Below, piece after piece: positions 43,528 to 52,222 of a stretch of DNA of 64,000 nucleotides. Source of the DNA: Cellulomonas sp. SG140 (GTDB lineage: Bacteria; Actinomycetota; Actinomycetes; Actinomycetales; Cellulomonadaceae); NCBI RefSeq assembly GCF_025770785.1, contig NZ_JANZLA010000005.1, forward strand, positions 62,001-126,000, in the 5' to 3' direction. A program made the translations under genes and the position numbers. The notes beneath the pieces are model-generated. The model made no database searches. It saw only the letters and a list, made by a program, of their open reading frames with translations, and had not been told where the DNA came from. The number at the start of each line of letters is the position of its first letter. The first letter of the stretch is position 1.

Positions 43528-44380
43528 GCACGCCGTCCAGCTGCAGGGCCGAGGCGATGGTGCGCACCACCCCGTTGGCGTTGTTGCCCGGTGCGACGTA
43601 GCGGGCCTCGGCCCGCACCTGCGGGTGCGCGTTGTCCATGGCGAACGACCACGCGGACGCCCTCAGCAGCCCGAGGTCGTTGAGGTAGTCGCCGAACGCC
43701 ATCGTCTGCTCGCGCGTCACGCCGAGCGCCCGCTGCGCGGCCTGCAGGGCGTGCCCCTTGTCGGCGCTCGGGCTCATCACGTCCACCCAGTGCTCGCCGG
43801 AGACGACCACGCGGACGGGGCCGTCGAACGTCGCGAGGACGGGCGCGGCACCCCGCTCGGCGGAGTCGAAGTCGTAGACCGCCAGCTTGAGCACCTCGTC
43901 GTCCACCGCCCGCAGGTCGTCGACCAGCTCCAGCCGCGCGTAGTACGGCTCGGCCTGCTCGAGGAACGCCCGGTCGGTCCGCTCGACGTACGCCGACCGC
44001 TTGCCGCACAGCACGGTGCCGACGTCCGCGCCGGAGGCGGCCAGCTGCCGCACCGCGTCGACCACCGGCAGGGCGGCGTCCCGGCTCACGCCGTCCGAGC
44101 TGAGCTCCTGCTCGTCGCGCACCACGTAGGCGCCGTTCTCCGCGATGTACACGAGGTCGTCGCGGCCGAACTGCCGGCGCAGCGTCGCGTACTGGCGGCC
44201 GGATGCGGGGCACAGCACCACGCCCCGCTCGTGCAGGGCGTCGAGCAGCGGCCAGAAGCTCGGGTCGATCCGCTTCTCGTCGTCCAGCAGCGAGCCGTCC
44301 ATGTCCACCGCGATCAGCCGGACGTCCGGGACGGTGCCGAGCGCGGGCGGGTCGAGGACGGGCTGGTCGGCTGGGGTCAC
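43517..44380 (-). CDS. HAD superfamily Cof-type phosphatase
   Basis: A 287-residue HAD hydrolase, subfamily IIB. Motif I is LIAVDMDGSLLDDEKRI, motif II VVLCPASGRQY, Lys of motif III in PSADKGHALQAAQ and motif IV FGDYLNDLGLLRAS (with Ala/Leu substitution of the usual MN-D-xxM). The cap domain lies between. Substrates in this class are sugar phosphates or FMN. The GTG overlaps the stop of the gene upstream (GTGA). It converges with the LysR gene and shares 11 bases with it. Confidence 0.9.
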   Translation of the reverse strand: MTPADQPVLDPPALGTVPDVRLIAVDMDGSLLDDEKRIDPSFWPLLDALHERGVVLCPASGRQYATLRRQFGRDDLVYIAENGAYVVRDEQELSSDGVSRDAALPVVDAVRQLAASGADVGTVLCGKRSAYVERTDRAFLEQAEPYYARLELVDDLRAVDDEVLKLAVYDFDSAERGAAPVLATFDGPVRVVVSGEHWVDVMSPSADKGHALQAAQRALGVTREQTMAFGDYLNDLGLLRASAWSFAMDNAHPQVRAEARYVAPGNNANGVVRTIASALQLDGVLSR

Positions 44381-44931
44381 CCGTCGATTGTCGCCGACGA
44401 GGCCCCCGGGACGGACCGGAGCCAGGCCTGGACAGCGGCGGCCACCGGCCCGTCGGCAGGGGCGTGCGCACCCGGGACGAGCGTGAGCGTCAGCGGGCCG
44501 GCGACCGTGGCCAGGTGCGTGCGCAGCTCGTCGGGCGTGCCGAACGGGTCCCGGTCGCCGCTGACGGCGAGCACGGGGACGGTGATCCGCGGCAGGTGCT
44601 CCACGCGCAGCTTCTCCGGGCGGCCCGGCGGGTGCAGCGGGTAGGACAGCAGCACGAGCCCGGCGACAGCCAGCCCGTGGGCGACGGCCATCGAGCACAT
44701 CCGGCCACCGAACGAGCGGCCGCCGACCAGGAGCTGCGCGGTGCCGACCCCGAGGTCCGCGGCGAACGTGGCGGCCAGGCGTCCGACGGCCGTGACGGCG
44801 GCGACGGCCGACCGCGGCAGGTCCACGCGGCGCACCGGGAACGGGGCGAGAGCGCGCTCGAGGGTGACGAGCGTGCGGTGGTCGCGGGTGGCGCCCGCCC
44901 CCGGTGCGAGCAGCAGGCCGGCGGGGGTCAC
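44377..44931 (-). CDS. Alpha/beta hydrolase, dienelactone-hydrolase/KANL3-Tex30-like
   Basis: A 184-residue protein of the compact hydrolase family: GLLLAPGAGATRDHRTLVTLERAL, LLVGGRSFGGRMCSMAVAH with the nucleophile Ser in GGRSFGG, VLLSYPLHPPGRPEKLRVEHLPRI, VLAVSGDRDPFGTPDEL (Asp), and LTLVPGAHAP (His). All three catalytic residues are present. GTG/TGA overlaps on both sides (44928 and 44377) place it in a three-gene coupled cluster with the YdcF-like and HAD genes. Confidence 0.88.
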   Translation of the reverse strand: MTPAGLLLAPGAGATRDHRTLVTLERALAPFPVRRVDLPRSAVAAVTAVGRLAATFAADLGVGTAQLLVGGRSFGGRMCSMAVAHGLAVAGLVLLSYPLHPPGRPEKLRVEHLPRITVPVLAVSGDRDPFGTPDELRTHLATVAGPLTLTLVPGAHAPADGPVAAAVQAWLRSVPGASSATIDG

Positions 44932-45623
44932 GACGCGGGGGCGGAGGGCGTGGTCAGGGCCGTGCGCACGCTGTCCTCCGGCTGTCCGAGGAACACCGGC
45001 CGGCGGTGCGTGAGCGCGTCCCACGCGCCCTTCCACGACGCCGGCACCTCGCGCAGCCGCCACAGCACCGCCTGCCGCGGCGTCACCGAGGCGGCCGACA
45101 CGCCGACGCCCGTGGAGTCGATGCCCGCCGCACGGCAGGAGAACAGCGCCCGACGCAGGTGGTAGTCCTGCGTCACCACCACGGCCGAGGTCACGCCGAA
45201 GATCTGCCGGGCGCGCACGCAGCTGTCGTGGGTGTCGAACCCGGCGGCGTCGCGGACGATCCTCGCGTCGGGGACGCCGTGCTGCAGCAGCCAGGTCCGC
45301 ATCGCCCCCGGCTCGTCGTGGTACGGCGTCGAGTTGTCGCCGCTGACCAGGATCACCTGCACCGTGCCCGCCGCGAACAGCTGCCGCGCGGCCTCCAGAC
45401 GACGGGCGAGGTACACCGACGGGGTGCCGTCCGGCTCCAGGCCGGCGCCGAGCACCAGCGCCACGGGCTTCGGGGCGACCGAGGCGACGTCCGGCTGCAC
45501 CGCCGTCTGGCCGACCGCCTGGACCACCAGCACCGGACCGAGCCCGACGACGAGGGCGCCGGCCAGCACCCACCACCACGGTCGGCGCGAGCGTGCCGAG
45601 GACGGGGCGGGAGCGGCTGGCAC
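44928..45623 (-). CDS. YdcF/SanA-like DUF218 membrane protein
   Basis: A 231-residue protein: one N-terminal span (WWWVLAGALVVGLGPVLVVQAVG), then the DUF218 fold (ALVLGAGLEPDGTPSVYLARRLEAARQLFAAGTVQVILVSGDN, HDEPGAMRTWLLQHGVP, DTHDSCVRARQIFGVTSAVVVTQDYHLRRALFSCRAAGI). It belongs to the SanA-like subgroup linked to envelope integrity. The GTG start is fixed by TACGCT on the minus strand ending six bases before it. It leads a three-gene overlapping cluster. Confidence 0.9.
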   Translation of the reverse strand: MPAAPAPSSARSRRPWWWVLAGALVVGLGPVLVVQAVGQTAVQPDVASVAPKPVALVLGAGLEPDGTPSVYLARRLEAARQLFAAGTVQVILVSGDNSTPYHDEPGAMRTWLLQHGVPDARIVRDAAGFDTHDSCVRARQIFGVTSAVVVTQDYHLRRALFSCRAAGIDSTGVGVSAASVTPRQAVLWRLREVPASWKGAWDALTHRRPVFLGQPEDSVRTALTTPSAPAS

Positions 45624-45629
45624 GGGCCG

Positions 45630-45635
45630 AGCGTA
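45630..45635 (-). promoter_or_regulatory. -10 element of the YdcF-like operon
   Basis: On the minus strand TACGCT ends six bases before the GTG at 45623. It lies 11 bases from the -10 hexamer of the divergent thioesterase gene. Confidence 0.55.
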
Positions 45636-45646
45636 GGCCTCGGGGC

Positions 45647-45652
45647 TACGGT
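45647..45652 (+). promoter_or_regulatory. -10 element of the thioesterase gene
   Basis: TACGGT ends seven bases before the GTG at 45660. Confidence 0.5.
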
Positions 45653-45659
45653 CCGACGT

Positions 45660-46163
45660 GTGAACGGTCAGCCGAACGGTGAGTCGAACGGTGCGCAGGT
45701 CGGTGCGCAGGTCGGTGCGCAGGTCGGTGCTCGCGGGCGCGTGGTGATGCCGGTCCGCTGGTCCGACGTCGACCTGTTCGGGCACGTGAACAACGCGGCG
45801 TTCCTGCGGTACCTGGACGATGCGAGGTTCACCCTGTTCCCGCAGATGGGCGTCGACGAGTCGGGGGCGCTGACGGCCTCGCTGCTGGTGGTGGCCAAGC
45901 ACGAGATCGACTACCTGGCGCCGCTGACCTTCCGTCCCGTGCCGTTCGTCGTCGAGGTGTGGGTGCCGCGGACCGGCCGGTCGTCGGTGGACATCGCCTA
46001 CGAGATCCGGGACGCACCGGAGGACGGCGCCGTGTGCCTGCGGGCACGCACCCGGATGGTGCAGCTGGACGCGGCGACGCACCTGCCTCGGCCGTTCACC
46101 GACCAGGAGCGTGCGGCCTTCGAGACGTACACGGGGCCGGAGCCGCTGCTGCACGGCTGGTGA
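45660..46163 (+). CDS. Hot-dog fold acyl-CoA thioesterase
   Basis: A 167-residue thioesterase of the YbgC/FadM type: PVRWSDVDLFGHVNNAAFLRYLDDARF carries the catalytic Asp and the HVNN loop; HEIDYLAPLTFRPVPFVVEVWV and SVDIAYEIRD follow. Homology starts at an internal ATG (45747), but a TACGGT hexamer places transcription at the GTG at 45660, which adds a 29-residue tail built from GAQV repeats encoded by a 12-bp tandem repeat. Either start is possible. Only 36 bases separate it from the divergent YdcF-like gene. Confidence 0.82.
   Translation: MNGQPNGESNGAQVGAQVGAQVGARGRVVMPVRWSDVDLFGHVNNAAFLRYLDDARFTLFPQMGVDESGALTASLLVVAKHEIDYLAPLTFRPVPFVVEVWVPRTGRSSVDIAYEIRDAPEDGAVCLRARTRMVQLDAATHLPRPFTDQERAAFETYTGPEPLLHGW
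45690..45728. repeat. 12-bp tandem repeat in the thioesterase N-terminus
   Basis: GGTGCGCAGGTC occurs three times in a row (45690, 45702, 45714), then begins again as GGTGC. It encodes GAQV three times. The copy number may vary between strains. Confidence 0.9.
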
Positions 46164-46191
46164 GCCGGATCGGCTTCCGATTCCGAACCGG

Positions 46192-46210
46192 ATACCCATG
46201 GGGGTATATC
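46192..46210 (+). promoter_or_regulatory. CsoR-like operator overlapping a -10 element
   Basis: ATACCC (46192-46197) and GGGTAT (46202-46207) flank ATGG. The G-rich ATACCC-N4-GGGTAT form resembles operators of the CsoR/CstR family of copper or persulfide sensors. The hexamer TATATC (46205-46210) overlaps the right arm, so binding would block RNA polymerase. No csoR gene is in the window. Confidence 0.5.
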
Positions 46211-46239
46211 GTCGAGACCTGAACCCGACCGGAGGTCCC

Positions 46240-46686
46240 GTGCCCCAGCACCCGTTCGCGCCGTCGTCCGCTCCGACGCCCCCGCCCGTGCTCGGCACGC
46301 CGGCGCCTGAGCGCGCCGGGGTGCAGCGCCGTCGGCTGGTCGCCGTCGTCGTGGCGCCCCTGGTCGCCGCGGTGCTGCTGGTCGTCTCGGGCGGCCCCGC
46401 AGGGCCCGGCTGGACCGCCGGCGCGCTGGTGGTCGCCGTGCTCGTCGGGGCCACCGCCGCGACCTACGTCCCCGACCCCGGCCGACCCTGGTCGTCGCGC
46501 CTCGGCTGCACGCCCTGTGCCGGTGCGGCCGGTGCCGCCTCGCTGGTCGCACTGGTGGTGGTCGCCTCGGCGCCCGGCGACCTGGGGCAGGCGATGCTGG
46601 CGCTCGCCATCGGCGGTGCCGGGCTGATGCAGCGGGTCCGCGGCGCCGGCGAGGCGTGCCCGACGGGACCGGGCCGGCAGGGCTGA
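46240..46686 (+). CDS. Small membrane protein of unknown family with Cys pairs
   Basis: A 148-residue protein: a Pro-rich N-terminal tail (about 35 residues), then spans RLVAVVVAPLVAAVLLVVSG, WTAGALVVAVLVGATAATYV and AGAASLVALVVVASA. A C-x2-C motif (SRLGCTPCAG) lies before the third span and another Cys in the tail (GEACPTG). I do not recognise the family. The GTG start follows GGAGG with four-base spacing. The CsoR-like operator upstream suggests induction by copper or reactive sulfur, which fits the Cys pair. Confidence 0.65.
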   Translation: MPQHPFAPSSAPTPPPVLGTPAPERAGVQRRRLVAVVVAPLVAAVLLVVSGGPAGPGWTAGALVVAVLVGATAATYVPDPGRPWSSRLGCTPCAGAAGAASLVALVVVASAPGDLGQAMLALAIGGAGLMQRVRGAGEACPTGPGRQG

Positions 46687-46692
46687 GGCGGT

Positions 46693-47466
46693 TCAGCCGG
46701 CCGCGGAGCCGACCTCGTCCAGCAGGCGCGCGACGAGGGCCGGGACCGCCTGGTCGATCGGTTCGCGGATCACCTCGGCCGCGAGGTGGTCGTACGGCGT
46801 CGGCTGCGCGTTGACCACGACGAGCCGGGCGCCCCGGTCCACCGCCAGCCCGGCCAGGCTCGCCACGGGCTGCACGGTCAGCGTGGTGCCGATCGCGACG
46901 AACACCTCGGCGTCCGTCGCCGCGTTCACGGCCCGCTCCAGCGCCTCGTCGGGAAGCCGCTCACCGAAGTAGACGATGTCCGGCTTGAGCACGCCTGCAC
47001 CGCACTCGGTGCACCCCGGGTCGGGCTCGTCGGTCAGGCGCGCCAGCACCTGCTCGGTGGGCCAGCGCGCGCCGCAGCGCATGCACGACGTCGTGGTCAG
47101 CGTGCCGTGCAGCTCGACGACGAGCCGCGGGTCGGACCCGGCGCGCTGGTGCAGGCCGTCGAAGTTCTGCGTCAGCGCCGCGATCAGCAGGCCCGCACGC
47201 TCGAGCTCCACCAGCGCCCGGTGCGCGGCCGTCGGCTGCGCCGCCCACGCCGGGTGGTCCCGCCACATCGCCCAGCCACGCGCCCGGAGCTCGGCGGCGG
47301 CCATGTACCGGCCGATCTCCAGGAGCTCGGCGGCGGCGGGGTCCTGCGTCCAGACGCCCTGCGGTCCACGGAAGTCGGGGATGCCGGATCCGGTGGAGAT
47401 GCCCGCACCGGTGAGGACGGTGACGGTCGGCTGCGGGCCGTGGTGGTGGTCGTGGTGGTCGTTCAT
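46693..47466 (-). CDS. cobB: NAD-dependent protein deacylase, sirtuin family
   Basis: A 257-residue sirtuin. VTVLTGAGISTGSGIPDFRGPQGVW is the NAD-binding core; TQNFDGLHQRAGS and VELHGTL hold the catalytic His; the zinc site is CMRCGARW and CTECGAG; VYFGERLPDEAL and VFVAIGTTLTVQPVASL complete the Rossmann fold. The N-terminus is His-rich (NDHHDHHHG), an unusual natural metal-binding tail. It removes acetyl or longer acyl groups, giving O-acetyl-ADP-ribose, the substrate of macrodomains such as that at 40811. Confidence 0.94.
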   Translation of the reverse strand: MNDHHDHHHGPQPTVTVLTGAGISTGSGIPDFRGPQGVWTQDPAAAELLEIGRYMAAAELRARGWAMWRDHPAWAAQPTAAHRALVELERAGLLIAALTQNFDGLHQRAGSDPRLVVELHGTLTTTSCMRCGARWPTEQVLARLTDEPDPGCTECGAGVLKPDIVYFGERLPDEALERAVNAATDAEVFVAIGTTLTVQPVASLAGLAVDRGARLVVVNAQPTPYDHLAAEVIREPIDQAVPALVARLLDEVGSAAG

Positions 47467-47523
47467 CGCGCCGTCGACCGTACGCCGGTGCGGGGCGGGT
47501 GCGGTGCGTCGTACCGGCAGGCA

Positions 47524-47541
47524 CTAGGACCTAGGTCCTAG
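47524..47541. promoter_or_regulatory. 18-bp perfect palindrome at -37 to -20 of the DevS-like gene
   Basis: CTAGGACCTAGGTCCTAG is its own reverse complement. Relative to the predicted start of transcription at 47561 it covers the -35 region, where NarL-type activators such as DevR/DosR bind. The GGACC-N2-GGTCC core resembles the GGGACTT-N-GTCCC type of the DevR box. Confidence 0.55.
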
Positions 47542-47548
47542 GTCGTTC

Positions 47549-47554
47549 TACGGT
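47549..47554 (+). promoter_or_regulatory. -10 element giving a leaderless DevS-like mRNA
   Basis: TACGGT ends six bases before an in-frame GTG at 47561. This fixes the start two codons downstream of the longest reading frame. Confidence 0.55.
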
Positions 47555-47560
47555 GTGCGC

Positions 47561-49303
47561 GTGGCAGTGCAGGACGGTGCGGTGGGGGAGCACGAGGGGG
47601 AGCGCGAGACGGACGGGCGCGAGACGGATCGCCCCGGTCGGACGGGTGGTTCCGGCGACCTCGGAGACGGTGAGGGCGGCGTGCTGCTGTCGGCGATCCT
47701 CGGCATGGCCGGGGACCTGGACGTGGCGAGCCTGCTCGAGCGCTTCGTCGCGGCGAGCGCCGAGCTGACCGGCGCCCGGTACGGCGCGATCAACATCGTC
47801 GACGACACGGGCACGTCGATCACCTTCGTCCAGACGGGCGTGGACCCGGCGACGGTCGCCGCCCTCGGCCACCCGCCGCACGCGTGGGGCGTGCTCGGCT
47901 CGATCCCCGACCAGGGCGTGCTGCGGCTCGACGACCTGACCGACCACCCGAACTTCCACGGGCTGCCCGCCGCGCACCCGCCGATGGGCCCGTTCCTCGG
48001 CGCCGCGGTCCGGGTGCGGGGCCAGCGGTACGGGACGCTCTACCTGGCCGACAAGCCGGGCGGGTTCGGCCAGCAGGACGAGGGCGTGGTGCTCACCCTC
48101 GCCGCGGCGGCTGCCGTCGCGGTGCAGAACGCGGCGCTGTACCAGCTGCAGGTGCGCCGGCAGCGGTGGGCGCAGGCCGCTGCGCAGATCTCGACGATGC
48201 TGCTCGAGGGCGCCGACGCGGAGGACGTGCTGCAGGCCGTCGCGGACGCCGCGCGCCAGGTGGACGGCGCCGACGGGACGGTGCTGATCCTCCCCACCCC
48301 GGACGAGGCGCTGATCACCGAGATCGTGTCCGGCGACGCGGACGACCTGCTCGGCCTGGACGTGTCCGACGAGCCGCTGGTCCGCCAGGTGTTCGGCGGC
48401 CAGGACGGGCACGTCGGCTCGGCGTCCGCCGTGACGCCGGGCTCCCCGCTGGGCCGGTACGGACCGATTCTGCTGGCGCCGTTGCGCACCGAGGGGCAGG
48501 GCGTCGGCGTGCTGGCGGTGCTGCGACGCCCGGGTGCGCTGCCGTTCGAGCCGGACGACGTCGAGCTCGCCACGTCCTTTGCGCAGCAGGCCGCGCTCGC
48601 GTTCGTGCTGGCCGAGGCGCAGCACCTGCGCGGTCAGGCGGCGCTGCGCGGCGAACGTGCACGGATCGCGCGGGACCTGCACGACCTGGCGATCCAGCAG
48701 CTGTTCGCCGCCGGCATGCAGGTCGAGGCGGTCTCCAGCAACCCGTCGGAACCCGTGGGCGCCGGTGTCGCCCGCGCCCTGGACGAGGTCACCGAGCACA
48801 TCGACGCCGGCATCCGGCAGATCCGCGTCATCGTGCGGGCGCTGGACGACCCGGACGCCAGCGTGCCGCTGGTGGCGCGCATCCGCGCCGAGGTGGAGAT
48901 CGCCCGCGGGGCCCTCGGGTTCACCCCGACGCTGTCCGTGCAGGTGGACGGCGCCGAGCTCGACGTCGAGGACGAGGGGGAGCCGGCCGGACCGGTCGAC
49001 GCCCTCGTCGCACCCGGCCGGGCCAACAACGTGGTGGCGGTGGTCCGGGAGGGGCTGGCCAACGTCGCGCGGCACGCGCGGTCGCGACGGGTCGACGTGC
49101 GGCTGCGGGTCACCTCCGGACCGGGCGGCTCGGTTGTCGTCGAGGTCGAGGACGACGGGGTCGGCGTGCCGGCCGCCCCCGAGCGCTCGTCGGGCACCAA
49201 GAACCTGGCGCTGCGCGCCCAGGAGGCCGGCGGCTCGTTCTCCCTGCTGCGCCCGCCGTCGGGGCGCGGCGCGCTGCTGCGCTGGTCGGCGCCGCTCGAC
49301 TGA
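47561..49303 (+). CDS. GAF-domain sensor histidine kinase (DevS/DosS-like)
   Basis: A 580-residue cytosolic kinase: an acidic N-terminal tail (about 45 residues), two GAF domains (about 50-195 and 205-370), HisKA_3 (ARIARDLHDLAIQQLFAAGMQV) and HATPase_c (VVREGLANVARHARSRRVDV; EDDGVGVP). The first GAF closely follows DevS/DosS: LDDLTDHPNFHGLPAAHPPMGPFLGAAVRVRGQRYGTLYLADK, retaining the His of the AHPPM segment near the heme-ligating site of DosS. Heme binding is inferred. No response-regulator gene adjoins it; clpC follows. An 18-bp palindrome overlaps its -35 region. Confidence 0.88.
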   Translation: MAVQDGAVGEHEGERETDGRETDRPGRTGGSGDLGDGEGGVLLSAILGMAGDLDVASLLERFVAASAELTGARYGAINIVDDTGTSITFVQTGVDPATVAALGHPPHAWGVLGSIPDQGVLRLDDLTDHPNFHGLPAAHPPMGPFLGAAVRVRGQRYGTLYLADKPGGFGQQDEGVVLTLAAAAAVAVQNAALYQLQVRRQRWAQAAAQISTMLLEGADAEDVLQAVADAARQVDGADGTVLILPTPDEALITEIVSGDADDLLGLDVSDEPLVRQVFGGQDGHVGSASAVTPGSPLGRYGPILLAPLRTEGQGVGVLAVLRRPGALPFEPDDVELATSFAQQAALAFVLAEAQHLRGQAALRGERARIARDLHDLAIQQLFAAGMQVEAVSSNPSEPVGAGVARALDEVTEHIDAGIRQIRVIVRALDDPDASVPLVARIRAEVEIARGALGFTPTLSVQVDGAELDVEDEGEPAGPVDALVAPGRANNVVAVVREGLANVARHARSRRVDVRLRVTSGPGGSVVVEVEDDGVGVPAAPERSSGTKNLALRAQEAGGSFSLLRPPSGRGALLRWSAPLD

Positions 49304-49358
49304 CGGTCGACCGACCTCGGCCGTGGAAGCCCGACGAGGACGCCCGACAGCCGTCGTC

Positions 49359-49373
49359 ACGCCTGCGGCGAAC
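49359..49373. promoter_or_regulatory. ClgR-like operator upstream of clpC
   Basis: ACGCCTGCGGCGAAC fits the actinobacterial ClgR motif (CGC-Y-N-A-N-R-GCG) except for G in place of A at the centre. ClgR activates clp protease genes. It lies 110 bases before the clpC ATG. Confidence 0.4.
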
Positions 49374-49483
49374 ACGGGACGACCGGGCACAACCCCGCCG
49401 TTAGCATCGAACAACGCCGCTTCGTCGGCTCCGTGCAGCCCACGCGCGCGGGTCCCGAAGCTCGCTGCTCGTGAGGAGTGCAC

Positions 49484-52063
49484 ATGTTCGAGAGATTCAC
49501 CGACCGAGCCCGTCGCGTGGTCGTCCTCGCCCAGGAAGAGGCGCGGATGCTCAACCACAACTACATCGGCACCGAGCACATCCTCCTGGGCCTGATCCAC
49601 GAGGGTGAGGGTGTCGCGGCCAAGGCGCTGGAGTCCCTCGGCATCTCGCTCGAGGCGGTCCGCGCCCAGGTCATCGAGATCATCGGCGAGGGCCAGCAGG
49701 CCCCCTCCGGTCACATCCCGTTCACGCCGCGCGCCAAGAAGGTGCTGGAGCTGTCGCTGCGCGAGGCGCTGCAGCTCGGCCACAACTACATCGGCACCGA
49801 GCACATCCTGCTCGGCCTCATCCGCGAGGGTGAGGGCGTCGCCGCCCAGGTGCTGGGCAAGCTCGGCGCCGACCTGAACCGGGTCCGCCAGCAGGTGATC
49901 CAGCTGGTCTCCGGCTACCAGGGCAAGGAGCCCGTGGCGTCCGGCGGCCCGGCCGAGGGTCAGCCCTCCGGCAGCGCCGTGCTGGACCAGTTCGGCCGCA
50001 ACCTGACGCAGGCCGCCCGCGACGGCAAGCTCGACCCGGTCATCGGGCGCGAGAAGGAGATCGAGCGGGTCATGCAGGTGCTGTCCCGCCGCACCAAGAA
50101 CAACCCGGTGCTGATCGGGGAGCCCGGCGTCGGCAAGACGGCCGTCGTCGAGGGCCTCGCGCAGGACATCGTGCGCGGGGACGTGCCGGAGACGCTGAAG
50201 GACAAGCAGCTGTACACGCTGGACCTCGGCGCGCTGGTGGCCGGCTCCCGGTACCGCGGCGACTTCGAGGAGCGCCTGAAGAAGGTGCTCAAGGAGATCC
50301 GCACGCGCGGCGACATCATCCTGTTCATCGACGAGATCCACACCCTCGTCGGGGCGGGCGCCGCCGAGGGCGCCATCGACGCCGCCAGCATCCTCAAGCC
50401 GATGCTGGCCCGCGGCGAGCTGCAGACCATCGGTGCCACGACGCTCGACGAGTACCGCAAGTACGTCGAGAAGGACCCGGCCCTGGAGCGGCGCTTCCAG
50501 CCGATCCAGGTGGCCGAGCCGACGCTGGCGCACACGATCGAGATCCTCAAGGGCCTGCGGGACCGGTACGAGGCGCACCACCGCGTCTCCATCACCGACT
50601 CCGCGCTGGTCGCCGCCGCCACGCTGGCGGACCGGTACGTCAACGACCGGTTCCTCCCGGACAAGGCGATCGACCTGGTCGACGAGGCGGGCGCGCGCCT
50701 GCGCATCCGCCGCATGACGGCCCCGCCGGAGCTGCGCGAGCTGGACGAGGAGATCGCCAAGACGCGCCGCGACAAGGAGTCGGCGATCGACGAGCAGGAC
50801 TTCGAGAAGGCCGCGCGCCTGCGCGACACCGAGAAGCAGCTCGGCCTGCGCCGCTCCGAGAAGGAGAAGGCCTGGAAGAACGGCGACCTGGACGCCGTCG
50901 CCGAGGTGGACGAGGAGCTGATCGCCGAGGTGCTGGCCAACGCCACGGGCATCCCGGTGTTCAAGCTCACCGAGGAGGAGTCCAGCCGGCTCCTGCGCAT
51001 GGAGGAGGAGCTGCACAAGCGCGTCGTCGGGCAGGACCAGGCGATCCACGCGCTGTCGCAGGCGATCCGCCGCACCCGCGCCGGCCTGAAGGACCCGAAG
51101 CGGCCCGGTGGGTCGTTCATCTTCGCCGGCCCCACGGGCGTCGGGAAGACGGAGCTGGCCAAGGCGCTCGCCGAGTTCCTGTTCGGGGACGAGGACGCGC
51201 TGATCCAGCTCGACATGAGCGAGTTCTCCGAGAAGCACACGGTCTCGCGGCTGTTCGGCTCGCCCCCCGGCTACGTCGGGTACGACGAGGGCGGTCAGCT
51301 CACCGAGAAGGTGCGGCGTCGTCCGTTCTCCGTCGTCCTGTTCGACGAGGTGGAGAAGGCCCACGCGGACATCTTCAACTCGCTGCTGCAGATCCTCGAG
51401 GACGGTCGCCTGACCGACTCGCAGGGCCGGGTGGTCGACTTCAAGAACACCGTGATCATCATGACTACCAACCTCGGCACGCGGGACATCGCCAAGGGCA
51501 TGCTGACCGGCTTCCAGGCCGGCGGCGACCTGTCGACGTCCTACGAGCGGATGAAGACCAAGGTCAACGACGAGCTCAAGACGCACTTCCGTCCGGAGTT
51601 CCTCAACCGCGTCGACGACGTGGTGGTGTTCCCGCAGCTGTCGCAGCCGGAGATCTTCGCGATCGTCGACCTGATGGCGGCCAAGCTGGACGCCCGCCTG
51701 CGCGACAAGGACATGGGTATCGAGCTCACCCCGGCGGCCAAGAAGCTGCTGTCGGAGAAGGGCTACGACCCGGTGCTCGGGGCCCGGCCGCTGCGCCGCG
51801 CCATCCAGCGGGACGTCGAGGACGCGCTGTCCGAGAAGATCCTGTTCGGCGAGCTGAAGTCCGGTCAGCTGGTGATCGTGGACGCCGAGGGCGAGGGACT
51901 GCTCGGGGAGTTCACCTTCCGCGGCGTGCCGATCGGCGACCGGGGCAAGCAGCCGGTGGCCGTGGGTGCCTCGGTCGGGACGCCCAACTCCGGCATCGAC
52001 GTGCCGCCGGCCCCGCCGGCGTCGTCGCTCGGTGACGCGGGCACGGGCCTGATGCCGGCCTGA
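49484..52063 (+). CDS. clpC: ATP-dependent Clp protease ATP-binding subunit ClpC
   Basis: An 859-residue AAA+ unfoldase. Two Clp_N repeats ([25 protein letters not shown] and [19 protein letters not shown]), first AAA+ domain (Walker [16 protein letters not shown]), a UVR segment in the coiled-coil middle domain ([21 protein letters not shown]), second AAA+ domain (Walker [17 protein letters not shown]; Walker [12 protein letters not shown]), and a C-terminal tail without the usual LGF loop weakness visible here. It unfolds substrates for ClpP and is essential in actinobacteria. ATG follows a GAGG site. A ClgR-like box and a hairpin terminator flank it. Confidence 0.96.
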   Translation: MFERFTDRARRVVVLAQEEARMLNHNYIGTEHILLGLIHEGEGVAAKALESLGISLEAVRAQVIEIIGEGQQAPSGHIPFTPRAKKVLELSLREALQLGHNYIGTEHILLGLIREGEGVAAQVLGKLGADLNRVRQQVIQLVSGYQGKEPVASGGPAEGQPSGSAVLDQFGRNLTQAARDGKLDPVIGREKEIERVMQVLSRRTKNNPVLIGEPGVGKTAVVEGLAQDIVRGDVPETLKDKQLYTLDLGALVAGSRYRGDFEERLKKVLKEIRTRGDIILFIDEIHTLVGAGAAEGAIDAASILKPMLARGELQTIGATTLDEYRKYVEKDPALERRFQPIQVAEPTLAHTIEILKGLRDRYEAHHRVSITDSALVAAATLADRYVNDRFLPDKAIDLVDEAGARLRIRRMTAPPELRELDEEIAKTRRDKESAIDEQDFEKAARLRDTEKQLGLRRSEKEKAWKNGDLDAVAEVDEELIAEVLANATGIPVFKLTEEESSRLLRMEEELHKRVVGQDQAIHALSQAIRRTRAGLKDPKRPGGSFIFAGPTGVGKTELAKALAEFLFGDEDALIQLDMSEFSEKHTVSRLFGSPPGYVGYDEGGQLTEKVRRRPFSVVLFDEVEKAHADIFNSLLQILEDGRLTDSQGRVVDFKNTVIIMTTNLGTRDIAKGMLTGFQAGGDLSTSYERMKTKVNDELKTHFRPEFLNRVDDVVVFPQLSQPEIFAIVDLMAAKLDARLRDKDMGIELTPAAKKLLSEKGYDPVLGARPLRRAIQRDVEDALSEKILFGELKSGQLVIVDAEGEGLLGEFTFRGVPIGDRGKQPVAVGASVGTPNSGIDVPPAPPASSLGDAGTGLMPA

Positions 52064-52081
52064 CGCACCACAGCGGTTCCG

Positions 52082-52121
52082 AGAGGGCCTCGTTCCCGGT
52101 TCGCCGGGGGCGGGGCCCTCT
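52082..52121 (+). terminator. Terminator of clpC
   Basis: AGAGGGCC (52082-52089) pairs with GGCCCTCT (52114-52121) over an inner CCCGG-TTCG-CCGGG hairpin, 19 bases after the stop, followed by TTG. Confidence 0.75.
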
Positions 52122-52222
52122 TGCATGCGGCGTAGGACGATGGTCCCGGAGGGCCTCGGGACATCGGCGCAGGTGGGGCGATCGGCCGACCGGATGGTGA
52201 CCGGAGGTCGTGCCGGAGGCCT

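Noticed and set aside
45690-45728. CRISPR-like repeat array
   Set aside because: The units are 12 bp, directly adjacent, coding, and without spacers. No cas genes are in the window.
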